Assembly: GCA_903853735.1 (NCBI GenBank)
Contig: CAINUH010000371.1
Span: 1-5,243, forward strand
Reading direction: 5' to 3'
Length of the DNA: 5,243 bases
Source of the DNA: an uncultured Desulfomonile sp.
GTDB taxonomy: Bacteria > Desulfobacterota > Desulfomonilia > Desulfomonilales > Desulfomonilaceae
The position numbers and the translations under genes were made by a program. Under the pieces are notes generated by a model. The model made no database searches and was not told where the DNA came from. It saw nothing but the letters and a program-made list of their open reading frames with translations. Position 1 is the stretch's first letter. Every line of letters begins with the position of its first letter. Below are positions 1 through 5,243 of the stretch, one piece after another.

Positions 1-686
1 ACCACAACGGTGATCTCGCCCCTAACGGAATCACGTTCCTGCAGCGTTTGAAGAATTTCGCTCGCCGTTCCGGAGAGTACTTCTTCGTGAATCTTTGTGA
101 GTTCTCTCACCAGCACCAACGGTCTGGGGCCGAGGATTACCGCCATCTCCTTCAAAGTGCCGACGATTCGTTTGGGAGACTCGAAGAAAACTGATGTTCG
201 TTGCTCCGTGGTCAGCCTCTCAAAGAAAATTCGTCGAGACCCTTCTTGCTTTGGCACAAATCCAAGGTAGACAAATGAGGAACAGTCCGTTCCACTTACA
301 GAAAGAGCCGCCATAATTGAGGAAGGCCCAGGAATGGGCACCACGCGAATTCCGGCTTCAAGCGCGGCTCTGACCAAACGATGCCCCGGGTCGGAGATCG
401 CTGGCGTTCCGGCATCGCTGATCAGTGCAATGTTCTGTCCCTTTTGAATTCGTTCCAATAGGAGATAAGTCTTGCTTCGTTCAGTGAAGCGATGGAGGCT
501 CACCAGACTCTTGGAAATGTTCCATCGTTGAAGCAGTATTCGACTCTTCCGGGTGTCCTCACTAGCGATGAGATCTACACTACGCAGCGTCTCAATGGCG
601 CGCAGGGTAATATCCTCGAGATTGCCTATGGGAGTGGCAACTACGAACAGGACTCCAACCTGACCAAGATGCCGTGATTTCTGCAT
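1..686 (-). CDS. rsmI: 16S rRNA (cytidine1402-2'-O)-methyltransferase RsmI, C-terminus cut by window edge
   Basis: RsmI transfers a methyl group from S-adenosylmethionine to the 2'-O of C1402 in 16S rRNA, in the decoding centre; it is a cytoplasmic SPOUT-unrelated, tetrapyrrole-methylase-fold enzyme. I translated the minus strand by hand and obtained 228 codons, open to the window edge. Family motifs appear in the expected order: TPIGNL (residues 18-23), ASEDTR (41-46), SDAGTPAISDPG (90-101), PGPS (119-122), GFVP (142-145), VRELTKIHEE (193-202) and RGE (222-224). Family members are usually about 280 residues, so roughly the last 50 are missing only because the window ends. The ATG at 686-684 is the natural start: a TAG lies in the same frame four codons upstream and no other start codon intervenes. 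The Shine-Dalgarno sequence is poor. It begins 32 bases after the stop of the AI-2E-family gene, so it is probably co-transcribed as the distal gene of the cluster. Confidence 0.95.
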   Translation of the reverse strand, partial: MQKSRHLGQVGVLFVVATPIGNLEDITLRAIETLRSVDLIASEDTRKSRILLQRWNISKSLVSLHRFTERSKTYLLLERIQKGQNIALISDAGTPAISDPGHRLVRAALEAGIRVVPIPGPSSIMAALSVSGTDCSSFVYLGFVPKQEGSRRIFFERLTTEQRTSVFFESPKRIVGTLKEMAVILGPRPLVLVRELTKIHEEVLSGTASEILQTLQERDSVRGEITVV

Positions 687-718
687 TGGGACACGCTAAA
701 ATGTTGATTGGAATGCGC

Positions 719-1831
719 CTAATTCTCTTTTACTTCTCCAGATTTCTCACTCGCTGGATCGTTGTACAGAGGAGATCGCCTATACGCTTCCACACCGGTC
801 AACAAGAGTACTCTCAGCACTGCGGTTACCGGTATTGCCACCAGCATTCCCACAAATCCGAACAAGTTTGCCCCGACGATGAGAGCGAGGATGTAGACAA
901 CCGGGTGAAGCCCGATGGCCTTTCCGACAATTCTGGGAGTCAAGACGTAGCCTTCCAACAACTGAACCATGGCGATCCATGCCCACACATAAGCAACGTG
1001 TACAAGATCCCCGTACTTGGCCAGGGCCATGGCCGAACCAACAACAATGGCAACCATGGTCCCCATGTAAGGAATGATCCACAAGATTCCACAACTGATC
1101 CCCAGGACAATAGCCAGGTCGATTCCTATCAAGGTGAAACCTATGCTGTACAGAACTCCGAGAATGGCCGCTATGGTCAGTTGTCCCCTGACAAAAGCCG
1201 CCAGGACACGGTCAATTTCTCTCAGTCTGTCCATGACTGGCTCCCTGGTGTACATCGGTATAAGATCTGTAATTTCATCTCTAAAAGATCCAAATGAGAC
1301 TAGAAGATAATAGGCTATTACAGGAACGAGCAAAGTGTGCAGAATCGCAGACAAAATGCCGAAGGTGGATTTGAAAATGGATGACACAATTCGGCCCGCC
1401 GGATCAGCCAGACTTGGGATCAATTGCCTCGCTTTCTCGATAATTACGGGCGTAACCTCGCCCCAGTCAGTGGGAATCCTCAGGTCGATCTTGTCCGCAA
1501 TGTTAAAAGCCACGTCACGTAATTCCGTTACATACCTGGGAACCTTGGCGGCAAAATCATAAATCTCTCCAAATATTGCCGGTATCAGGACCGTCAAAAT
1601 CCCTGCCACCAGCAACAAGCCGGAGAAAAGGATAAACATGACCGAGAGTTGACGTCGGATGCCGCGCGTTTCCAGGGTACTAACCAGTGGGTCCAGTATG
1701 TAAGCGATGAAGAAGGCTACCATCACCATGGTAGTCACCGACTCCAGTGCTCTCATCAACCACACCAGTATGGCGAAAAAAGCCACAGCAGCACCGATTC
1801 TCATGAGGGTTCGCTTCGCCGTCGGCGTCAT
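719..1831 (-). CDS. AI-2E transporter family (PerM/YdiK-like) integral membrane protein
   Basis: A 370-residue polytopic inner-membrane protein of the AI-2E exporter family (formerly UPF0118). Some members export autoinducer-2 and others act in Na+/H+ exchange, so the substrate here cannot be named. Visible hydrophobic segments lie near residues 12-27, 31-48, 62-87 and 157-180, with a dense C-terminal block from about 216 to 346. A soluble, partly amphipathic stretch (about 88-155) sits between them, as is usual for the family. Signature stretches are RGQLTI (215-220), IPYMGTM (253-259), EGYVLTPRIVGKAIGLHP (293-310) and GFVGMLVAIP (325-334). The C-terminus is a short charged tail. I chose the ATG at 1831 because a strong GGAGGT lies 7 bases upstream; a TTG at 1864 would add 11 residues but has no comparable ribosome site. 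It follows lnt by 107 bases and precedes rsmI by 32 bases on the same strand. Confidence 0.9.
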   Translation of the reverse strand: MTPTAKRTLMRIGAAVAFFAILVWLMRALESVTTMVMVAFFIAYILDPLVSTLETRGIRRQLSVMFILFSGLLLVAGILTVLIPAIFGEIYDFAAKVPRYVTELRDVAFNIADKIDLRIPTDWGEVTPVIIEKARQLIPSLADPAGRIVSSIFKSTFGILSAILHTLLVPVIAYYLLVSFGSFRDEITDLIPMYTREPVMDRLREIDRVLAAFVRGQLTIAAILGVLYSIGFTLIGIDLAIVLGISCGILWIIPYMGTMVAIVVGSAMALAKYGDLVHVAYVWAWIAMVQLLEGYVLTPRIVGKAIGLHPVVYILALIVGANLFGFVGMLVAIPVTAVLRVLLLTGVEAYRRSPLYNDPASEKSGEVKEN

Positions 1832-1838
1832 GTCCAAG

Positions 1839-1844
1839 ACCTCC
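1839..1844 (-). promoter_or_regulatory. Ribosome binding site deciding the start of the AI-2E-family gene
   Basis: GGAGGT on the minus strand, 7 bases before the ATG at 1831. It is the strongest Shine-Dalgarno match in the leftward cluster. It selects this ATG over the in-frame TTG at 1864, which lies upstream of the site. Confidence 0.8.
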
Positions 1845-1856
1845 GAAAGTAGGCAA

Positions 1857-1892
1857 CTATTCAAATCGAGCGAAATTATCCAAAATCCTCAT
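1857..1892 (-). other. Possible 11-codon leader ORF between lnt and the AI-2E-family gene
   Basis: The 107-base gap between lnt and the AI-2E-family gene contains an ATG at 1892-1890 that is preceded by AGAGGAG at a 5-base spacing. It opens an 11-codon frame, MRILDNFARFE, ended by TAG at 1859-1857, 25 bases before the next gene's ATG and in a different frame. The ribosome site is good, but the peptide is too short to judge by composition and shows no run of regulatory codons. It could be a coupling or leader peptide, or chance. No convincing promoter or terminator was seen in this gap. Confidence 0.2.
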
Positions 1893-1938
1893 TGCCGCTC
1901 CTCTTAAGGATAGCAGCAAATCAACCGGGACACCAAAA

Positions 1939-3486
1939 TTAATGTAACCTCACAACGTTTCTGACTTTGTATGTCTTTGCCCAACCAGATATACCCGTAA
2001 TGAAGCAGATCCCAAGGCAGGACCAAGCAAACACATCTCCAAAAGAGCCATAGAAAGAATCTGCTCCGGTTGATGATGGGACCTGCACGGTCAGAACACC
2101 CTTTTCTTGCAACGGTATACGACCCAATAACCTGCCTGCCGGGTCAAAGGCAGCACTAATACCTGTGTTTGCAGCGCGAACGAGTGGGACTCGATTCTCA
2201 ACACTTCGAAATCCCGACATGGCCAAGTGTTGGTAGGGCGCCCCAGTGTCTCTAAACCACCCGTCGTTCGTGATATTGATTAGCATTCGTGCGCCATTCC
2301 TGACAGCCAGACGCGCCAAATCCGGGAAAATAGCTTCGTAACATATCAATACACTGAAAGGGGGACAGCCTTGAATCCGCATAACAGTCATCTTGTCTCC
2401 GGGGGAATAGTCAGCCTCACGCGCGGCAATTCCCGGGCCTAGCGGTAGGAGCCACGTCAGCGGCATGTATTCGCCGAAAGGGACCAAATGAATCTTGTCA
2501 TATCGGTAGCGAAGGGAAGATCCATCTACCAGGAAGGCGCTGTTATAGTATTCGGTTCTTCCGCCCTTGCTCCGATAAGATGGGGCCCCGACCAGCATCG
2601 GGACATGGAGGTCCTGTGAGATGACTGCGGTTCTCCGCCACTCCGAATCACTGTCCCCAAAAAGAACCGGGACGCTCGTCTCAGGCCACACCAGAAGCTT
2701 GGCGCCCTCCTGGACAGCGATTCTGCCAAGATCTTCGTAGGTCTGGAATGTATGTTGTCGAGCCGTTTCTTCCCACTTAATTTCCTGGGGTATATTGCCT
2801 TGAAGTATGCTGAGGATGAAATGATTCTTGTCCTGAACCTCTGCGGGGAAAGCCTGTAACCTGACATACCCGTAGGCTATGGATGTGACTAAGGCAATTC
2901 CACAAGTTGCTGAAAAAAACCACGGGACTCGATTTTTTGCAATCGAGGCCCTCATAAGTTCCCACAGACCGGCGTTCACCAAAACTACGAGGAAAGAAAT
3001 TCCATAAACCCCGGTAACGTCCGAGAGTTGGACCAGCAACAGCCTGCCGGACTGGGAATAGCCGATGAGGTCCCATGGAAATCCTGTGAAAATTGTTGTT
3101 CTGATATATTCGAGGCCGGTCCACAGAAAAGGGGCCATGACCGCAATCTTGAGGCCCTTTTTTGAAAAGCAGGCCAAGCCAAGTCCAAAAACCGCTGAGA
3201 ATAGCGCCAGAGAAAGTATCATACCTACGAAGACCATTACGGCAGACAAACGTGCGAAATGGCCGTGCGTAATCAACGTCTCGTAAATCCAATTCACATC
3301 CACAACGAAAAAGGCTATCCCGAAAATCCCACCGTATGAGAAAGCCCGACCAAGACGATCTTCGCTCTGGAGTACCTGGAAAAGTGGGATGAGAGCTATC
3401 CAGGCAGTAAAATCCCAACCCGCAGGCGGAAAGGCAAGGGCTAGAAGGAAGCCTCCCGCTGCAGAGGAGGCAGAGGCGGCTAACAT
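1939..3486 (-). CDS. lnt: Apolipoprotein N-acyltransferase Lnt
   Basis: Lnt performs the last step of lipoprotein maturation in the inner membrane, moving an acyl chain from a phospholipid to the free amino group of the diacylglyceryl-cysteine. The 515 residues match the usual family length. The N-terminal half is a multi-pass membrane region, with hydrophobic segments near 8-38, 50-65, 82-106, 113-125, 155-175 and 188-206. The nitrilase-like periplasmic domain spans about 222-470, and a final membrane segment lies near 484-502. The catalytic triad is visible: Glu269 in WPETS, Lys331 in YDKIHLVPFGEYMP and Cys382 in LICYEAIFP. NITNDGWF (404-411) and the following Asp-Thr-Gly-Ala-Pro are further hallmarks. 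The ATG at 3486-3484 overlaps the last 7 bases of the corC-like gene and has no strong ribosome site of its own, so translational coupling is likely. The corC-lnt linkage is conserved in many Proteobacteria, including E. coli. Confidence 0.97.
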   Translation of the reverse strand: MLAASASSAAGGFLLALAFPPAGWDFTAWIALIPLFQVLQSEDRLGRAFSYGGIFGIAFFVVDVNWIYETLITHGHFARLSAVMVFVGMILSLALFSAVFGLGLACFSKKGLKIAVMAPFLWTGLEYIRTTIFTGFPWDLIGYSQSGRLLLVQLSDVTGVYGISFLVVLVNAGLWELMRASIAKNRVPWFFSATCGIALVTSIAYGYVRLQAFPAEVQDKNHFILSILQGNIPQEIKWEETARQHTFQTYEDLGRIAVQEGAKLLVWPETSVPVLFGDSDSEWRRTAVISQDLHVPMLVGAPSYRSKGGRTEYYNSAFLVDGSSLRYRYDKIHLVPFGEYMPLTWLLPLGPGIAAREADYSPGDKMTVMRIQGCPPFSVLICYEAIFPDLARLAVRNGARMLINITNDGWFRDTGAPYQHLAMSGFRSVENRVPLVRAANTGISAAFDPAGRLLGRIPLQEKGVLTVQVPSSTGADSFYGSFGDVFAWSCLGICFITGISGWAKTYKVRNVVRLH

Positions 3487-4310
3487 GGCGTTGGTTCTGA
3501 CTGCGAGGCCTTGTCATCACCGGACGCCGGCGTTACCAAGACACGAGTGATCCGTTTGGGGTCAGCTCCATGAATGCACATGCGCAGGCCCTGAAAAAAG
3601 ATTTCTTCTCCTTTCTTCGGCACCTTTCCAAGGAGATGAATTATGAGGCCGCCTAAAGTGTCGTACCCTCCCCTTGGAAGTATTACTCCAAAACGCTCTT
3701 CAAAATCGTCAAGGCCGGCTCTCGCATTCACCAGAACCGATCCTCCTTCCTCTTGCAGAAAGATCTCCTCCTCCGAGTCATATTCATCTCTGATTTCGCC
3801 AATGATTTCCTCTATTATGTCCTCAATTGTTACGATCCCGGAAGTTCCTCCGTATTCATCAACTATGACAGCCAAGTGGGAGTTTTTACTCCTGAGTTCA
3901 TTAAGTAAGTCCCTAATTTTCTTAGTTTCCGGTACGAAGAAGGGTTCTCTGCAAATTTCCTCGATTCGTATGTCTCTCTTGTCGGAAAGCATCAAGGGAA
4001 GAAGATCCTTAGCATTAAGAATCCCTATGATGTGATCCACATCATTGTCGTAAACAGGGATTCGGGAATGACCGGATTCGATAATGGTGTTGAGAAGTTG
4101 TTCCAACAAGCATTCCCTGGACACGGCCACAATGCTGGTTCGTGGGATCATGATTTCGCGGGTCACAGTCTGTTTCAGATCAAATATCCCCTCGATCATT
4201 TCTCCTTCATCGCGATCGATCAGGCCCCTCTCTTCGCTCTCGTCAATGACTTGTTGGATTTCCTTTGGTCCGCGTTCCCGACCAATCTTGCGCCTTAACC
4301 AACTAGACAA
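3480..4310 (-). CDS. corC: CorC/YbeX-type CBS-domain protein (HlyC/CorC family, no membrane domain)
   Basis: A soluble, 276-residue protein of the YbeX/CorC type. The family was linked to CorA-dependent Mg2+/Co2+ handling, and E. coli YbeX has more recently been tied to ribosome metabolism; the CBS pair is expected to bind an adenine nucleotide. An N-terminal acidic helical region (about 15-45) leads into the first CBS domain, with MIPR at 54-57 and SRIPVY at 82-87. The second CBS domain ends in GIVTIEDIIEEIIGEI (158-173), and the CorC/HlyC C-terminal domain covers about 188-262, with DTLGGLI at 217-223. There is no DUF21 membrane domain, so it is the YbeX form rather than TlyC/YfjD. The start is uncertain. 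The TTG at 4310-4308 has only an AGGG nearby, while the frame stays open upstream to a TGA at 4373-4371, and the added residues (acidic, then Gly-Ile-Leu before SSWLRR) look like a YbeX N-terminus. The 3' end overlaps lnt by 7 bases. Confidence 0.9.
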   Translation of the reverse strand: MSSWLRRKIGRERGPKEIQQVIDESEERGLIDRDEGEMIEGIFDLKQTVTREIMIPRTSIVAVSRECLLEQLLNTIIESGHSRIPVYDNDVDHIIGILNAKDLLPLMLSDKRDIRIEEICREPFFVPETKKIRDLLNELRSKNSHLAVIVDEYGGTSGIVTIEDIIEEIIGEIRDEYDSEEEIFLQEEGGSVLVNARAGLDDFEERFGVILPRGGYDTLGGLIIHLLGKVPKKGEEIFFQGLRMCIHGADPKRITRVLVTPASGDDKASQSEPTPC

Positions 4311-4370
4311 AATGCCCTGACTTTCCGGTTGAGGTTCTTCCGAGGAAGCCGCCGCACCCTTGATAATATT

Positions 4371-4394
4371 TCACGATTTTCCGTCCGGAGCCAT
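4371..4394 (-). other. ATG-to-TGA mini-frame in phase with the corC-like gene
   Basis: An ATG at 4394-4392, preceded by a G-rich GGGGGTGGA, opens seven codons (MAPDGKS) and then meets TGA at 4373-4371. The phase is exactly that of the corC-like gene, which continues open from the codon after the TGA through to its own stop. The ATG lies about 41 bases from the transcription start predicted from the promoter at 4442-4470, the usual place for a translation start. It could be a chance mini-ORF, a leader peptide, a recent nonsense change, or a base error in the sequence. Confidence 0.4.
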
Positions 4395-4441
4395 TCCACC
4401 CCCGCGTCGGAAACCCGTCAACAAAGGCTCTGATGGTTATT

Positions 4442-4470
4442 CAGATAGCAACCGGTAAATGAACTGTCAA
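4442..4470 (-). promoter_or_regulatory. Sigma70-type promoter candidate for the corC-lnt cluster
   Basis: On the minus strand, TTGACA (4470-4465) is a perfect -35 match. It is followed by 17 bases and then TATCTG (4447-4442), preceded by TGC, giving an extended -10. The predicted transcription start is near 4435, which leaves about 41 bases to the ATG at 4394 or about 125 bases to the TTG at 4310. A second perfect TTGACA lies 50 bases upstream (4520-4515) but has only a weak -10 (TGTTCA) at 17 bases. Confidence 0.5.
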
Positions 4471-4510
4471 GGGATTCAGCGAGTATGGCAATGAACAGGG
4501 ATTATTCATC

Positions 4511-4533
4511 TACATGTCAATAAGTTGCATGTA
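4511..4533. repeat. Imperfect dyad, possible operator
   Basis: TACATG at 4511-4516 is mirrored by CATGTA at 4528-4533 across an 11-base A+T-rich spacer, a 23-base dyad typical in size for a dimeric regulator site. It overlaps the upstream TTGACA on the minus strand and lies about 40-60 bases upstream of the leftward promoter candidate and about 170 bases upstream of the rightward gene. Six-base arms can occur by chance in such a region, and no second copy was seen. Confidence 0.25.
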
Positions 4534-4589
4534 TGTTTAAAGATATAACCGCATCTTATGGTGGGACTAATCCTCGTAAACAGGCATAG

Positions 4590-4654
4590 GTTACATATAT
4601 AACTTTATGTTTCTATATATTTTGATTGACAGACTAAAGAGCCCGTGTTAGCGA
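4590..4654 (+). promoter_or_regulatory. Promoter candidates for the rightward PagL-like gene
   Basis: Two overlapping possibilities are visible. The first is GTTACA (4590-4595), 18 bases, TATATA (4614-4619), with a moderate -35 and a good -10. The second is a perfect TTGACA (4626-4631), 17 bases, TAGCGA (4649-4654), with a weak -10. Both point toward the gene at 4703 and leave a leader of about 40-75 bases. I cannot choose between them. Confidence 0.3.
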
Positions 4655-4689
4655 GCTTTCCGCTGGACATTTTATTCACTCCCTGTTTC

Positions 4690-4696
4690 AAGGAGG
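4690..4696 (+). promoter_or_regulatory. Strong ribosome binding site of the rightward gene
   Basis: AAGGAGG is a near-complete match to the anti-Shine-Dalgarno sequence. It directly abuts an ATG at 4697 (spacing 0), whereas the in-frame TTG at 4703 has an ideal 6-base spacing. The site therefore favours the TTG as the working start. Confidence 0.75.
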
Positions 4697-4702
4697 ATGG
4701 TT

Positions 4703-5243
4703 TTGGTTTGCGTTTATCGTGTAGAAAGCCGTGTGTGGCTCTTAGTGGTTTCGTTTGTACTTCTCATCTCTACTCCCGGAGCATCCTGGGACGGTGTCGG
4801 AAGATCTACTTTCGGTGTTCCTTGGACTGTGGAACACAATGAGGCTGGTCCAAGATCCACCTTGAGTTCCGCTGAGGGGTTGGTTCCAAGAATAGGGAGT
4901 GGTTTCCAGTCATTAAATGATTATCTCATCAAAATTGCCTATGGTAGAACATTCGGCACATCTACGGATCTCGATTACGCCACTCTTGAACTGAGCAAGA
5001 GCGTTTCACGCCATCCCGTGGCTACTTCGTACGGGCCCACGGTCGGAGAACTACACCTCGCAGTGCTCGCTTCTTACGTATTGTACTATGGAGGCACGAT
5101 TGAACGTGTAAAAAGGCTCGACTTTCGAGACGGATTCGAAGTGGCGTGGCTGCCGAAAGGAAGATTCACTTTTCCTGGAGGGGTCATAGGAATGGTACCC
5201 TATGGCGAGTGTGGGGCAGGGATAGGCTACGTGTCGGAGACAT
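4703..5243 (+). CDS. Secreted outer-membrane beta-barrel, PagL-like lipid A deacylase / acyloxyacyl hydrolase candidate, C-terminus cut by window edge
   Basis: A frame of 180 codons, open to the right edge. Residues 1-28 form a signal peptide: Arg6 and Arg10, a hydrophobic core (about 11-22) and a likely cleavage after Ala27 or Ser28; there is no lipobox. The rest alternates polar and hydrophobic residues like beta strands. It follows the order I associate with PagL-like proteins: an early YGRTFGTSTDLDYATLEL strand pair, an ELHLAVLASYVLYYGG strand, FEVAWLPKGRF, and VPYGECGAGIGYVSE at the right end, which resembles the family's 'PYveaGaG' stretch. PagL enzymes remove the 3-O acyl chain of lipid A in the outer membrane. 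Their catalytic His and Ser lie after this stretch, beyond the window, so activity cannot be judged. A generic opacity-type porin is the main alternative. The TTG start fits the ribosome site best; ATG at 4697 adds two residues, and an in-frame TAG lies at 4649. Confidence 0.6.
   Translation, partial: MVCVYRVESRVWLLVVSFVLLISTPGASWDGVGRSTFGVPWTVEHNEAGPRSTLSSAEGLVPRIGSGFQSLNDYLIKIAYGRTFGTSTDLDYATLELSKSVSRHPVATSYGPTVGELHLAVLASYVLYYGGTIERVKRLDFRDGFEVAWLPKGRFTFPGGVIGMVPYGECGAGIGYVSET

Larger units (their letters stand above)
4311..4702. other. Divergent intergenic region between the corC-lnt cluster and the PagL-like gene
   Basis: No gene longer than about 35 codons with sensible composition was found here on either strand. 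The half next to corC (about 4311-4440) is G+C-richer and would be the 5' leader of the leftward cluster. The middle and right part (about 4500-4630) is clearly A+T-rich, with runs such as TATATAA and CTATATAT, as expected for promoters and regulator sites. It holds a leftward promoter candidate, weaker rightward candidates and an imperfect dyad, each listed separately. No terminator hairpin with a T-run was seen, which fits a divergent arrangement, and no known riboswitch was recognised. Confidence 0.8.

Noticed and set aside
674..1297. A 207-codon plus-strand open frame opposite the AI-2E-family gene
   Set aside because: It is exactly antisense to a well-supported gene. Its translation is low-complexity and rich in His, Asn, Gln and Asp, with no recognisable domain and no ribosome site.
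2777..3520. A 247-codon minus-strand open frame overlapping the N-terminal half of lnt
   Set aside because: The lnt frame has full family motifs and the catalytic triad. The overlapping frame gives an Arg/Ser/Pro/Cys-rich product typical of an out-of-frame shadow.
4332..4350. Small CTTC/GAAG hairpin upstream of corC considered as a terminator or attenuator
   Set aside because: The stem is four base pairs with no following T-run, and it lies within the possible N-terminal coding extension of corC.
4371..4373. TGA in front of the corC frame read as selenocysteine
   Set aside because: The family has no known selenocysteine there and no CxxU-like redox motif surrounds it. The only nearby hairpin (a 4-bp CTTC/GAAG stem) is too small to be a convincing SECIS element.
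4295..4399. A 34-codon minus-strand frame starting GTG at 4399 and ending TAA, overlapping the start of corC
   Set aside because: The product is Arg-rich and unlike any family I know. It only overlaps the leader and the first codons of corC in another phase.
4645..4842. A 65-codon plus-strand frame starting GTG at 4645
   Set aside because: It runs out of phase through the signal peptide of the PagL-like gene, which has a much better ribosome site, a longer frame and sensible composition.

Overview
The window looks like ordinary chromosomal DNA from a Gram-negative, double-membraned bacterium. It carries an apolipoprotein N-acyltransferase gene, a YbeX/CorC-type CBS protein gene and a probable outer-membrane beta-barrel gene. 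Base composition looks roughly balanced by eye. The protein style would fit a deltaproteobacterial (Desulfobacterota-type) genome, but that placement is inference and nothing in the window proves it.

About four fifths of the window is one leftward (minus-strand) gene cluster. In order of transcription it holds a corC/ybeX-like gene (3480-4310), lnt (1939-3486, overlapping corC by 7 bases), an AI-2E/PerM-family membrane protein (719-1831, after a 107-base gap) and rsmI (start at 686, running off the left edge). A good sigma70-type promoter (TTGACA, 17 bases, TATCTG with an extended TGC) sits at 4442-4470 and points into the cluster. The cluster mixes envelope biogenesis (Lnt), a metal/ribosome-linked CBS protein, a permease-like protein and a 16S rRNA methyltransferase. 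The corC-lnt pairing is a well-known conserved linkage, also seen in E. coli.

A divergent intergenic region of roughly 310-390 bases (about 4311-4702, depending on the starts chosen) separates this cluster from a rightward gene at 4703 that runs off the right edge. That gene encodes a signal peptide and a beta-strand-rich region resembling the N-terminal part of the PagL-like lipid A deacylase / acyloxyacyl hydrolase family. The catalytic residues, if present, lie outside the window.

No mobile element, CRISPR array, tRNA or rRNA was seen. I found no convincing new system. The points most worth a second look are the start of corC, where an in-frame ATG 41 bases from the predicted transcription start is cut off by a TGA eight codons later, and the divergent pairing of a lipoprotein-acylation operon with a possible lipid A-modifying enzyme.
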